Shown: in pieces, positions 45,816 to 58,170 of the stretch | Numbering within the stretch: the first letter of the stretch is position 1 | Layout of the letters: each line of letters opens with the position of its first letter | Origin: Physcomitrium patens | Taxonomy: Eukaryota; Streptophyta; Bryopsida; Funariales; Funariaceae | Direction: 5' to 3' | Length of the DNA stretch: 64,000 nt | Assembly: GCF_000002425.4 (NCBI RefSeq) | Contig: NC_037269.1 | Coordinates: 14,481,309 to 14,545,308, forward strand | The notes under the pieces: model-generated | Told to the model about the DNA's origin: nothing | The model's database searches: none | What the model saw: the letters and a program-made list of their open reading frames with translations, nothing else | Made by a program: the position numbers and the translations under genes

Positions 45816-46087
45816 AAAGTCTACACATTTTGGAGATCCTATAAGACATCTCTACATAGCTTTTACTTAAGAGTATATATGGAAGTAATACTAAAGCCTT
45901 TTTTATTCTTGTCGAAGCTTACTAATCTTTAGTCTTATTTTAAGACTTTCTTGTCTTTTTGTCTTCTTATCTTTAGTAATAACTATTTTAATTGAATACT
46001 ATATCATCTTTGGGTGACTTTTTAATTCTTTACAATAGTACAAAAGTGTGTTGAGGATTTCTTTCTTTAAGATACATGTCCTTGATA
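45816..46087 (+). repeat. right half of the split gypsy LTR
   Basis: Continues the LTR begun at 30613: its TATA (TATATATGG, about 45876) and U5 end GTCCTTGATA are in the expected order. The transcript-start 11-mer has decayed to ATTCTTGTCGA (9 of 11 against the PBS). Confidence 0.8.
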
Positions 46088-49043
46088 GTTTGACAAGAGT
46101 ATTAACTTATTATTTTTGTCTTGTTTTAGAAGTAAGTAGATTATTCTACTTCTATTGTTATATTTTGAACGTTACATACCATCCACTTTTAAAGAAATAA
46201 ACTTATTTTTTAATACTAATTTTTATTTTTATTTTTAAAGAGAGTAGATTATCTTTCTTTATGAAAATTTTCATTAGATATTAGAGGTTGTAAATTATCG
46301 TCTTCTAATTTAATTTTTTGAATTTGTTTGAATTATTTATGGAAAGAAATATTTTTGATGCTATTCACAACAAAAGTGAAGATAGATTTGCAACTATAAT
46401 TACATACTTACAGTTGTAAATTTTTTTCTTGCTTTATACCTTCAATGGAAAAGGATTTGCAATTCTTTTATGATTTGAATTCATTCTTAGAAGTGTTTAT
46501 GGCCACATTCAAAGAAAGTAATAAAAAAAGAGTAGAATAAACCAAGCTCTTATCTTTATGGCAAAGATCATGGTGAGCCACCATATATGCTATTTAATTC
46601 CAAAACCTTACTTGTGATGTGGATTGGAATGATAAAGCCTTTATCAATCAATTTTAATATGAGTTGAAGGATAATGTTAAAGATTGGTTATTGACAATGT
46701 CCGAGACAAAGTCTTTGGAACAATTTATTTCTCAAGCCATTGCATGTAATAATTGATTATTTAAAAGACATCAAGAACAAAGACTTGATTGGAGAGGAAC
46801 AAGTCAAATAATGACAATAGCTTCCAATTTTTAAAAAACTTATTCATCAAAGTCAAAACCATTGCAAATTAATATGGTACTTTTTAAATCTTTCACAAAA
46901 CAGGAAAAGACTTAATAACGTTAAGAAGGCTTATGCTTATATTATAGAGAAGCTAAATATATTGCTCAATATTATCCAAAGAAACAATACAACTATAAAA
47001 TGAGAAGTATGATTGCTAAAGAAGATAATGTATCAAAAAACGAGTTTTTTTAATTATAATACAAACCATGTGACTGAAATCTTGCATAATTTCTAATAAA
47101 GGTCATATTTTCTTCTCAAATCTCTCATTTTATTTTATAATAGAAATTCATTTAGGATCAAAAAATCACAAAGTCTTAGCTTTGTTAGATTTAGGAGCTT
47201 CAACTTATTTTATAAACAAAGATTTTATCAAAAAATAAGAGATATTGTTAGTCAAGAAAACTAAATCCATACATATAGAAGTCATAGATGGTCATTTTCT
47301 ATCTTTGAGAGATATTATGCATGAAATTATTCCTTTAGATACATCAATTAAAGATCATAATAGTATAGCAATATTTAATGTAATAAGATCTCCATCTAAT
47401 TCAATTTTTTTGAATTATCTTGGTTAAAAAAGTATAATCATCAAATAGATTGGATTTTTTGTAATTTTAATTTTTTTTAGTAGTTTAATCTAGAATTCTA
47501 TTTTTCAAGTAGAAATATATAAGTCTGGTACATCCAAACCCTTACAGGTAGTTGCGAGAGCTTTCATGCATGCTACAAAAGAAAGGTCATTTTTTGCTAT
47601 ATATGCCATGCCTATTTTTGATGGTGGGAAGATGTCAAGTAGTATTCTTAGCCAATATTAAGATTTTAAAGATATTTTTGAAAAACGAAATGCAAATATT
47701 TTTCCAAAGCATCATCCTTATAATTATTCCATCAATATTTTTAAAAGAACTTAACCATCATTTAGATCAATCTATAGCCTACTACAAAATGAGTTGGCTA
47801 CACTCAAATAAGTAAGTATGCATTAATGAAGGAGATGAATAGAAAACTACATTTTGAACTACTTATGGACATTTTGAATATAATATCATGTCTTTTAGAC
47901 TCAAAAATGCACTAGCTACTTTTTAACACCTAATGAATGATGACTTTTGTGAGTTTCTTGATGATTTTATTATCTGTTATTTAGATGACATCTTAATCTA
48001 CTCTATGAATATAAAAGAGCATAAAATTCATGATTGTCATGTATTACAAAAATTTAGAGATGCGAGATTATATGCCAAGTTAAAAAATTGTGTTTCCTAT
48101 ATTACTCAAGTTGACTTTCCATGATATATTATTTTCAATAAAGGGCTAATGATGGATCTAATGAAGTTCCAAACTATTATAGATTAGAAGATTCTAAGAA
48201 TATTAAGAAATGTATAATATTTTTTGGACTTTGCTAATTACTATCGGATCTTCATCAAGAATTTTTTTCAAGTTGTAGCTTTATTTGTACATTTGATTTG
48301 TAAAGACAAATTTGATTATAATAAAGAAGCCAAAGTATTATTTGATACTTTAAAAAAAATTACTTTTACACCAATATTATATTGTGTTGACTTCTCTAAG
48401 GAATTTTTCATAGAAATTTTTGCATCATATTTTGCCTTAGATGTAATATTGTCACAAATGGAAGCAAATGACAAATTCTATTTAGTATCTTTCTACTCCA
48501 TAAAGTTTTTAGAAGCCAAGATTAATTATAAAATCCACAATAAAGAACTCCTTGTAATTGTATATTCATTTTAAGAATGGAGACATTATTTAGAAAGTGC
48601 CTTGAATCTAGTTTTGTATATACAAATCACAAGAATCTCAAGTACTTGATATCAACATATATTTTGAATTTTTGCCAAATTTGTTGAAGGATGTTTTTAT
48701 CAAGATCACTTATTGATCCAAAAAATAACAAGGTTTATAAAACGCTCTTTCAAAATGTTCTTATTTTGCACCAAATGAAGAAAATGCATGTTTTGATCAA
48801 CAAAGAACAACTCTCTTGAAGGCAAAGTATTTTCACCTTTAAGCAATAACATCAACATTGCTTGTTGAATCAATCTTTATTAAGTAAATTCAATCAAGTA
48901 TATCCTTTGATCTTCTTATCTATAATATTAAGAATAATTCTTTCAAATCTCATATTATTTTTAAATTCAAAATCAAGAACAACCTATCCTATTTTGAGGG
49001 ACAATTATACATTCTAAAAGGTGACGCACAATTACGTTGTTGT
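46088..49043 (+). mobile_element. internal part of the gypsy copy whose 5' LTR is split
   Basis: PBS TTGACAAGAGT at 46090-46100, again two bases after the LTR. A leader hairpin with a perfect 7-bp stem lies at 46128-46153. Then gag and pol remnants, ending abruptly at about 49043 in the zinc-binding region of integrase (LYILKGDAQLR). No 3' LTR of its own is identifiable. Belongs to the subfamily of the 13546-21409 copy. Confidence 0.7.
46338..49043 (+). pseudogene. gag-pol remnant, heavily decayed
   Basis: Gag start MERNIFDAI, followed by an internal deletion that removes the TRSKF region. A degraded knuckle lies near 46930. Protease with LLDLGASTYF (near 47180), RT with [10 protein letters not shown] (about 47977), RNase H 48224-48574 (DFANYYRIFIKN, then ALDVILSQM) and integrase N-terminus. 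Many stops. Confidence 0.65.
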
Positions 49044-49819
49044 ATTATGATACTATTATATGATAAAAATATGACTAAAAATGATTTTTTAATTAATGCT
49101 CTATTACATTAATTCAAAAAGAACTCAAAATATTTTAATAAGGCTTTTATGAAAGCCTCTTAGCCTATTTTCTTGGCTTAATAGTAAATAGATAAAAGTT
49201 AGTTAGTATTTTTATCTTTTAGGATATAGAAACTTTTTTACTGCCTTAAAAGGCCATAAATTATTAAAATCAAGGTAAAAGACATAAATAGTTGATATGG
49301 TTGATACTAGGATGAAGTTGAAGATAGGATTGGGTTAAAAAATCCTTAAGATAGATTAGATTAATACTCAGAGGTCAACCGTTTATGAGACAGGGTCGAA
49401 ATCATACCTCTCGTCACTAAAATGACTACTTAGGGTAAATTAAGGATTTATTTAAAGATCAGAGATTAGGGTTTGAGAGTTATTTTGAAGCTCTTTTTAT
49501 AAGGCAATAAGAATTGTTTAAATAGGGAATTTAAAGACTTGGTAATTGTTATTCAAAGTCAAAGTTTGTATTGGTGATTTGGATTTTATATGATATAATT
49601 GGGACTAGCAATTTTGGCCAGTTCGTGCAATTGGTATAACATCTACACTTCAAAATTTGATACTATTTGGATTATTAGGTGTGTTAAGTGTATACAATTT
49701 TTTTTAATAATCTAACAGTGTAGTTCAGAGATATCTCGTTTTTAGCACAAGAAGATTTCAGAAATTGAGAATTTGGGATTCTGTAGGATTTCTGTGATAT
49801 TTGAAGTTCTATAAGTTAG
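49044..49819 (+). repeat. fragment related to the TG-ended 1.65-kb element
   Basis: Shares with 18195-19848, in the same order, AAGGCCATAAAT, a GGTCGAAATCA word, and GGGTTT/GGATTT-rich parts. Its start near 49043 (TGTATTATGATAC) may be a worn version of TGTCATGATGTGAC. It is cut on the right by the LTR at 49820. Confidence 0.5.
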
Positions 49820-50380
49820 TGATAAGGACAAGAACTCGATGAAAAAACAATCCAGACAAGTGAGCCTTCACTCAAAGAAAGATAACAAAATATAAATAAA
49901 TAAGTATGTATATTGAAAGAGAAACTAGAATGGCTATTGCCAAAAGACAAGAAAACTAGAGACCCTTGAAACTAGACTAGAAGCAAGAAAGGAGTTGACA
50001 AGAGTGAAGAAGGCTTTACTCTTGTCTCTATATATACTATCTAGCTAGGGGCTACGTGGCGACGTTTTATAGGACCTCCAATATGTGTTGACTTTGTAGG
50101 ACATATGCCTTGACTTATAAGGCAAGTTTTTCTATGTGTAGGCCATATTGTTAGCTTGATCTTCAAGCTAACAACATGTGTGGCACATGGCCAACTTGTT
50201 GACCACGTTTATAATCCGAAAAGTCAATTAAAGACACCTATAAAGTTAAAGCAGCATCTATGAAGCTTCTAAGAAGCTTCTATATTAAATACTATAGAAT
50301 TAACTTACTTTTACTTACTTTTACTTACTTCTACCTATTTATATATGCAATTATCAGCTTACATGAGTATGTCTGTGATA
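49820..50380 (-). repeat. gypsy LTR (probable solo LTR), minus strand
   Basis: 561 bp; sense start TATCACAGACATACTC, sense end TGTCCTTATCA. It resembles the LTRs of the inner element closely, with the TATA and TSS palindrome conserved. Flanks are GTTAG (49815-49819) and ATTAG (50381-50385), a 4-of-5 match that fits a worn target duplication. No PPT precedes it in sense, so it is not simply the 3' LTR of the neighbouring copy. Confidence 0.6.
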
Positions 50381-50600
50381 ATTAGAGCAAAAAGATCACT
50401 CTATTATTTATTCATTACTGGGCCTTTGTAACTCCTTTTAAATAAAATATTTTAAATATTATTGCGGATGGTTTCTACCTCCAATAATAGCACCAAGTAT
50501 TAAGCATCTCTTTTAAGGTTAAGATATCAAACATGTATTGACATAAAATACTCAAGATTCTTGTGATCTATATTTATAGTTATTAGACTTGAAGTACCTT

Positions 50601-53033
50601 TTAGATAATTATGTCATTTCTAAAATAAATCCACAATTGCAAGAAGTTCTTATTGTGGATCTTGTAGTTGATTTTGATTGCTGAAATGTTTTTAGAATAA
50701 AAAGCTATAAGATGGAATTTATCATCTATTTCCATTTGTGACAATACGACTCTTAAAGAAAAATTTGATGCATTTGTTTCTATAAAGAATGCCTTAAAAA
50801 ATTCAACATAATACAAAAATATTATAGAAATAAAAGTTTTCTCTAAAGCTTCAAAATATTTCTCAATTTTTTTATTCTACTTAAGTTTATCTTTATATGT
50901 AAGATATGTAAGGAGAGCTATCACTTGAAAAAAATTCTAAATGAAGATCTACTAATAGTTGACAAAACTTAAATAATATTAGACATCTTTTATTATTTAT
51001 AAGGCCTTTTAATCCTTAATAGCTTAGACTTTCTTAGGATTTATTATAAGGCCATTATTCGAAATGATATATCCTAAGAAATTAACTTGAGTAGTATAAG
51101 ATACGCACTTTTTTATCTTGGCATATAGTCTCGCATCTTTATGTTTTTGTAATACATGACAAATATAAAGTTCATGCTCTTTTATATTCTTAGAATAGAT
51201 TAAAATTTCATCTAAATAATAGATGATAAAATCATCAAAAATTCTCAAAAAACATCATTTATTAGATGTTATAAGGTAATTGGTATATTTGTGAGTTTAA
51301 AAGACATGTCATTATATTCAAAGTGTTTATACCTAGTTCAAAATATAGTCTTTTATTCATCTCATTCTTTGATTTGTATCATGTTATTTGTTTCTTAAAA
51401 ATCTATTTTTGTAAATATTTTTGCTTAATTGAGCTGATCAAAAAGTTTTGAAATCAAATCCAAAAGATATCTATTCTTAATAGTAATCTTGTTGAGTCCT
51501 TGATAGTCTACATATGTCTACAATGATCTATTTTTCTTCTTTACAAATAAAATAGAAGCATTTGTTCAAGATTTAGAATAGCATATGAAGTTCTTATCCA
51601 AGTTTTTATTAATGTATTTCTTGAGTGTAGTCAATTTATATTATGATAAGCTATACATTGGTCAAAATGGTATGTAAGCTGCTTTTTAAAGATCAATTGA
51701 AGAATCATACAAATAATTCTTTGGAAAAATATTTGCATTCTTCTTTTTAAAAGTATCTTCATAATCTTCATATTGACTTGGAATTTTGATTATAGTCTTT
51801 TTACCATCAAATATAGGTGTGGTATATATAAGATAAGATGACCATTGTTTTATAACATGCATGAAAGCTTTTGTACCTACTATTAAAATTTTAATTATAT
51901 TAGACTTAAGAATTTTTACTTGACCAATAAAATCTTGAATTAAACTACAAGAAAAATCAAGGTTACAAGAAATCCAAGCTATTTGAGGATTATATTTTTT
52001 TAGCCTTGATAATTCTAAAATGATAAGATAGATGGAAGATCTAATTACATTAAATATTACTAAGCTTTTATAACCATTAGTTGTTACATCTAAGAAAATA
52101 GTTTCATAGATAATATTTCCAAAAGATAATAAACAACCATCTATTACTTCTACTTGCATGGGTTTGATTTTCTTAACTAAAGATATTTCTTATTTTTTGA
52201 ATTTTTTTTTTCTATGAACAAATTAAGGCTCTTGAATCTAACAAGGCAAAGACTTTTTGATTTTTTGATCTTAAATAAATTTCAACTACAAAGTAAGGTG
52301 AAGGATTTGAAGAAAAAATAAAATCTTTATCAGGTGTTGTAGAAGATTCTAGCCACATGATCTCTATTGTAGCTAAAAAAAATTAGCTTTTTAATACATT
52401 GTTCTTTTTGGCAACAATACTGTTCATTTTGTAGTTGCGTTGCTTTTTTGAACAATATTGAATAGTATGTTTAGATTCTCTAAAATATAAGTATAAACCT
52501 TCTTCATGATGTTGAGACTTCTTTTTTTTTAATATGAAGTTTGAATTGTAATGTATCAATTTGCATCAAACCAAAGTTTTGAAAGACATGAAGATCAAAA
52601 CTTTATTTTGATCTAGATGAATAAGCTTTTGTGAACTTAAAAATTGTTGCCATGACTTGACTTCTTCTTCCCAAATCAAATTTTTACTCTTAATGTCTTT
52701 CAAAAAGTTAACTATTGTATACAATGGCAAGAGCAATAAATTATTATAATAAGTCAGTTTTTAACATTGTCAATAATAAATATTTGATATTATCTTTTGA
52801 TCCATATCAAAATTGATTGATAAAGGCTTTGTCATTTCAATCCATGTTGTAAGTAAGGTTTTGGAATTTAGCAATATATATGGTAGCTAAATGAGACCGT
52901 TGTTATAAAAATATGAGTTTCATCTCTGCTACTCTTTTTCAATTATTTTTTCTAAATGTGGCCTTAAAGACTTCTAGGAATGAAATCAAATGATACAATA
53001 GTTAAGAATCTTTTTCCATCAAAGGTGAAAATC

Positions 53034-53064
<31 letters not shown>

Positions 53065-53500
53065 GTGAGATAAAAAAATACCTATGAATCCTACTTGAAT
53101 AAATCCATGAAAGTATTGAAAGAAATGCAATCTCAAATAGAGCTTTTGTTATAAAAATCCTCAAAATTTTGATATTGTTCAATCAAATTTTTTTGGATAC
53201 TTATCTTTATTTCTTTTATATTTGTAGTAGCAAGATTCATGGAATTCAATTGTGAACTTCATCTACTTGCTTCTTTTAATTGTACAACTTCTTGGCATAG
53301 ACTTTCAATTTTATTGTTGAATTCTTTCATAGGCATAGGAATATAACTTCCATGATTGATTTTATAGATATGTAAAATTTCTATCTTAAGAATATAGATA
53401 AGTTTATGAAGATCTGCAATGATTACAAATCTATTTTCACTTCTATTTAGAAGAGCAAATTTTTAATTTTTTCTTCTATAAATAACTCAAACAAACCTAA
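50601..53500 (-). pseudogene. gag-PR-RT-RNase H remnant
   Basis: Sense order: gag start near 53490; TGA at 53163-53161 at the shared position after the KF codons; knuckle remnant near 52500; protease 52159 onward, catalytic site lost; RT with YYLDEILIYSKN (YLDD changed to YLDE, about 51230-51195); RNase H 50816-50601 (ASNFSLRVVLSQM). An A run of about 28 nt at 53034-53061 on the plus strand interrupts gag as a T run in sense. Confidence 0.65.
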
Positions 53501-53722
53501 AATTTAAATTAAAGGACGGTAATCTATAACTTCTAATATCAAATGAAAAATTCTTTAAAGAAAAATAATCAACTTTCTTTAAAAAAAATATTAGTGTTAG
53601 AAAACTAAATATTAATTCAAAAGTAGATAGTCTGCAACCTTTGAAATAAAACAATAAAAATGAGATAAACTACTCACTTCCAAAAACAAAATAAGAACAA
53701 TGAGTTAATACTCTTGCTAAAA

Positions 53723-54252
53723 TGTCAAAGATATGAATTTTAAAGAATTAAAAGATTAATACACTCTTGTGTTACATAAAAAGAATATGATATCTCTCAA
53801 TAGTGGTATAACATTAAATTAAAATGGAAATTGTCAAAATTAAAAATACTACAAAGTCTTAAGACAAGACTAAGAACTAGAATAGTATTGATAAGAGAGA
53901 AGAAGGCTTTATTCTTATCTTTATATATACTATCTAACTAGAAGCCATGTGAAAATGTTCTATAGGACCTCCAATACATATTCAACTTATAAGACATATT
54001 TCTAACTTACAAGTTAATTTTTTTTATATATGCGCTATATAATCAGCTTGTCTTACAAACTACTAGCATGAGCAACATATGGCTAATTTGTTGGCTAAGT
54101 TTCTAATATATCAATTAATGACAAACATGTTTAAAATCAAATATGCATATATAAAGCTTCTAAGAAGCTTTGTCACAAGATAATTTCAAATCTACCTACA
54201 TTTAATTCCTACCTAATACTACTTATATAGATAAATATATATGTCCATGATA
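53723..54252 (-). repeat. 5' LTR of the minus-strand copy
   Basis: 530 bp; sense TATCATGGACATAT to ATATCTTTGACA. Downstream in sense, the site two bases away reads TTAGCAAGAGT, a worn version of the shared primer-binding site. Confidence 0.7.
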
Positions 54253-54606
54253 AGATGAAGTCATGACCTACTGAATTATTTTTGAGTTTGCATCTATATA
54301 TTGATCAATATTAAGATATTTTACTATTTCAATTAAAAGATCAAAATTTCATATTATGAATTCTTTATTTTTATTCCATAGAGCTCAATGTCTTTAGTCT
54401 CTTTGCACAATATTTACAAAATTAATGTTCTTTGGATTATAACATTATAAATATTTTTTTTGAATAGATTTATTTTCTTTTTGTGTTGAACGTAGTTTTC
54501 ATATTTAATTTCTTTAAATATACCTAATTTTCTATTTATACCAAAAAAAATTATTTTAATTTTATATGAATGTAAAATTCTAAGTTTTATTGTTGATATT
54601 TTATTT
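54253..54606. other. AT-rich spacer
   Basis: Nothing identified. Confidence 0.4.
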
Positions 54607-54873
54607 TTAGATAATGAAGCTACAACTCCACATCATGACTTTTTTGCTCGTTATTTTTCCATTTTGTGGTGAGGTTCTAAAATTTTTTTTTTTGTTATTA
54701 TCAAGGAGAATCAGGTCTTTACTAAGAATGATTTTTTTAGTTTTAGAATTAAAAAATTTATATTCCTCTACTAATTTTGAATATTCAATAAAAATCTCTT
54801 TTTTTACTTTAGTGTGAAGCTTTTTATACTTTTTTTTGGTACATGGTATCAAATAAGTCATTGAAAATGGCAA
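54607..54873 (-). pseudogene. Ty1/copia pol fragment (post-integrase region)
   Basis: 88 open codons. IPCTKKKYKKLHTKVKKEIF, then IEYSKLVEEYKFFNSKTKKI and ILSKDLILLD, match the copia block following the integrase core (usual form: KLDxKSKKGIFLGYS...KGYRxxxPxTxKIxxSRDVxF). Cut at both ends; no LTR seen. Confidence 0.6.
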
Positions 54874-56441
54874 GTATATAAAAGAAATAGTTTTATATTA
54901 AAAAAATACTTCTTATGATGTTGTATCATTAAGCCTTGCAAGTTACAATCAATTGTAGATCCATATTAAAAATCTTATTGTAAATGCTCAATATTGGCAT
55001 TTTAATTTTGTATTGTTAAGAAGCATTTGTATTTCTTTAAAGATGGCATATATCATGTACTCAACCATTATGACAATCTTGTATATGTAGGTTATTGTCA
55101 CCATATATTAAATGCCTTTAGTTTTAAAATATGTGCAAAAATTCTAATTAAGGAATTTTGTACAATAATTTGTGAAGAAGGTATTAACCTTCTTTGTTTG
55201 TTTTTTTATTTTATTTTATTTTCTTTTATTTTCTTTTAGTTTTTTTCTGTATGTTACATTGAATTGATGTTTTATTTACAAGAAAGTCAAACTGATATAC
55301 TTGGAATGCTTGTTGATCAATAGAGCTAGTCATTTCATGTGCCAAAGCTTTTTGTATCAAAATATGTATGTTATTGAGTTTTTTGCAAATTAAATTGTTT
55401 CCAAATGAGAGAATTTAGTCAACATCAATTCTATATAGATTGAACTTGCAACTCCTCTTACATAAAGTTGTTGTTGATAAGATGTTGTTACATGCTTTTA
55501 AAATCCAATGCACATTTTTTATAACCATACTAATATTTTTTTTACAGACGTCTAGAACTTTAAAATATCTTTTGTTTAATGCCCAAGATTGGCTAATATC
55601 TCTAATATAACCTTGTAATAAGATAGACAAAATGCTATCAAAATTCAAGATCTGATTCTTATTGTCTTAAATGTGTACATTAGTACTTGTTTGAGGTACA
55701 ACTTCTTCTTGAGTTGCCTCTCAATTTTATTTTTAGATAGAATGGAGGTCATAGAATTGTTTCTATTTCCTCTTTGTATATCTTTTTTGAAGAATATAAA
55801 TTGCATTTCATCTTTAATGAACTTGTAATATTTTTTGAATCCTAGAGATTAGACTAAACAATCCTATAACTTTGATAGTACATTTATTACTTAAAACAAC
55901 ATATTTTTTTTTAATTCATCTCTTTTTATGTCTTGATGTATTAATCTTTGAAGTCAAAAATTTGCTTAAAATAAGACTTGGGACCAATAAAGGCAAAGTT
56001 GGTGGTATCACTTTAAATGGAATTAATTATTACTTTGTCTTTTACAAAGCCAAAGTGACTCCTACATGGGGTTTTTTAAATCTAATGCTTACAATCAGTT
56101 AGTGTACAATCAATATTGGATTTTTGAACATTGTACCACCTTCTCTATATATCACAACAACTCCAACTATGGTACACAACAACTAGCAGCATACTTGATA
56201 TTTATATATATATTTTAATATAGTATATTTTTTATATATGATATTTTTATCTATAAATATAATATTGTATTTGTCACAAGTCTAGAAATTAAACATATAC
56301 TTTTAATTTTGATACTATAAATGAAAAGACTTGAAGTTTTTTTTTTAATTTAGTAATTTTTAAGTAAATCATGGAAACAATGAACTTAAAAATTGATTCC
56401 AATTTTTAGTTTTTATCTTTATATTATTTATACTTATTTTA

Positions 56442-56481
<40 letters not shown>

Positions 56482-56862
56482 AGATTTTTAAGTACTTTTA
56501 TTTAGCTTATAAATTTTATTCCTAAAAATTATAATTAAAAAAAATTATTAATTTTTTTTAATTTCAATGCTAAACATCACAATAAATAAAAATAACAATA
56601 ATATATTTTTTATTTTAGTTTTTTAGATTTTTTTAAAATCAAAAGTTATTAAATTTATGAGTTAAATGAAGATTATTTATTTTACTCATTTTTATAATAA
56701 TAAATTATATTACAATTGATATTATAAATTATCATTATATTTCATGGTTCTAATGTAATATTTTTAAAATAAAAATTAATGTCTTAAAATTAATTTATAT
56801 ATATAATTTCTAAAAAATATATTTAATTCTTTTTACAAAATAAAAATTAATGTCTTAAAATT

Positions 56863-56933
<71 letters not shown>

Positions 56934-57239
56934 TCTAAAAAATATATTTAGTTCTTTTTACAAAATAAAAGTAATTAGATAGTATTAAGCTTTTAGCAAA
57001 TAGGTTTTGATTCAAGATACTTTGTTAAAAGCCTTACATTATATAAGTCAATTATTTATTATAATAATTTTTTTTGTTTTAAATATTTAAGTACCAATAT
57101 TTGATATGATTATTATGATTTTTATAGTTATGATCATTTTGATCTAGGAATGATGATTAAATTTATTTTGATATTAGATATATTAATTTAAAAAAAGATA
57201 AAAATATAATTTATTAATAAGATTTTAATTATATATCAC
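54874..57239. other. AT-rich spacer with (TA)n tracts
   Basis: A 77-codon minus-strand ORF (55648-55415, NFDSILSILLQGYIRDISQ) reads like old protein, but I do not recognise it. A short repeated stretch, AAAATTAATGTCTTAAAATTA, flanks TA arrays near 56765-56800 and 56838-56865. TA microsatellites lie at about 56441-56479 and 56866-56929. Confidence 0.4.
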
Positions 57240-57429
57240 TATCATGGACATACACATGTAAGCCAATAATTACATGTATAAATAGGTAGAAGTAAGTAAA
57301 AATAAGTAAAAATAAGTTAATTCTATAATATTTATTATGGTAGCTTCCTAGAAGCTTCATAGATGCTGCTTTGACTTTATAGGTGTCTTTAATTGACTTT
57401 TTGGATTAGAAACGTGGTCAACAAGTTGG
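57240..57429 (+). repeat. 5' LTR fragment
   Basis: First 190 nt of the LTR, from TATCATGGACATAC (TG decayed to TA) to CAACAAGTTGG. The deletion junction lies within GTTGGACTTC. Confidence 0.75.
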
Positions 57430-57430
57430 A

Positions 57431-58170
57431 CTTCAACTCCAAAACTATCTAACTCTAGGATCGTAAGTTAGATTCATTGGTATGTTTCTTTCAAGTTCAG
57501 TATTATCATGGTTTTCATCTTTTTTTTTACTAACAAGATCCAATATTGGATAATCTAGAAGCTTTTTTGGTGAAGTTTTGATCCATGTATGGAGAACATG
57601 ATGCAATTCGTGTTGCAACTAATAAGATCCATATTTTGTGACAAGGCAATCGATCAGTAACATTGTATGCTTCACAATTTCGACAACTTACCAGTGATAT
57701 CAAGTGGGATGATGCTGCACTTATTAGCCAATTTCTCTACAGATTACAATATGAGGTAAAAAAACTAATGCTCAACTTACATGATCCTCAAACATTGAGT
57801 CAAGCAATTGACTTTGCTGCAAAGTGCGACAGTTGTCTTTTTAAATTTTGATATGACATACGTACAAGTGGACCTCAACATTACTATAATTGAATGGCAA
57901 CACCAACATCTCTTCAACACATACATTCAGAAGTAGAAGATATGCAAATTGATGTGGTACATTTCAAACCTCTTCTTCAGTAAGAAAAGAGTCATCATCG
58001 TCATGAAAGATTGTGCTTATATTCTGGAGAACCTAAGTACACTGCTCAACATTACTCAAAAAAATGACACAACCATAAAATTAAGAGTATGGCTATCAAA
58101 GAAGATAGCATATCGGATAACAAATTTGTCCAGCTATAATAGGGACCGTGCGGTTGGAACCTTGTACAAT
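57431..58170 (+). pseudogene. gag, C-terminal two thirds, decayed
   Basis: TGA after the KIHIL codons (about 57640), at the same place as in the inner element. YASQFRQLTSDIKWDDAALIS, then HDPQTLSQAIDFAAKCD. The knuckle is changed at several ligands (CLYSGEPKYTAQHY). The gag stop region reads CAGCTATAATAGGG, close to the family form. Confidence 0.7.

Larger units (their letters stand above)
50386..54252 (-). mobile_element. decayed gypsy copy, minus strand, 5' LTR present
   Basis: 5' LTR 53723-54252, then in sense order the leader, gag, pol to RNase H (50816-50601) and a trace of the third ORF (about 50480-50400). Integrase and chromodomain are deleted between RNase H and the third ORF. The 3' end is cut by the LTR at 49820-50380. 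Confidence 0.7.

Noticed and set aside
53034..53061. A run of about 28 A as a retroposition poly(A) tail.
   Set aside because: It lies inside minus-strand gag with the same element on both sides, so homopolymer expansion is the simpler reading. The same applies to the T run at 26649-26686.
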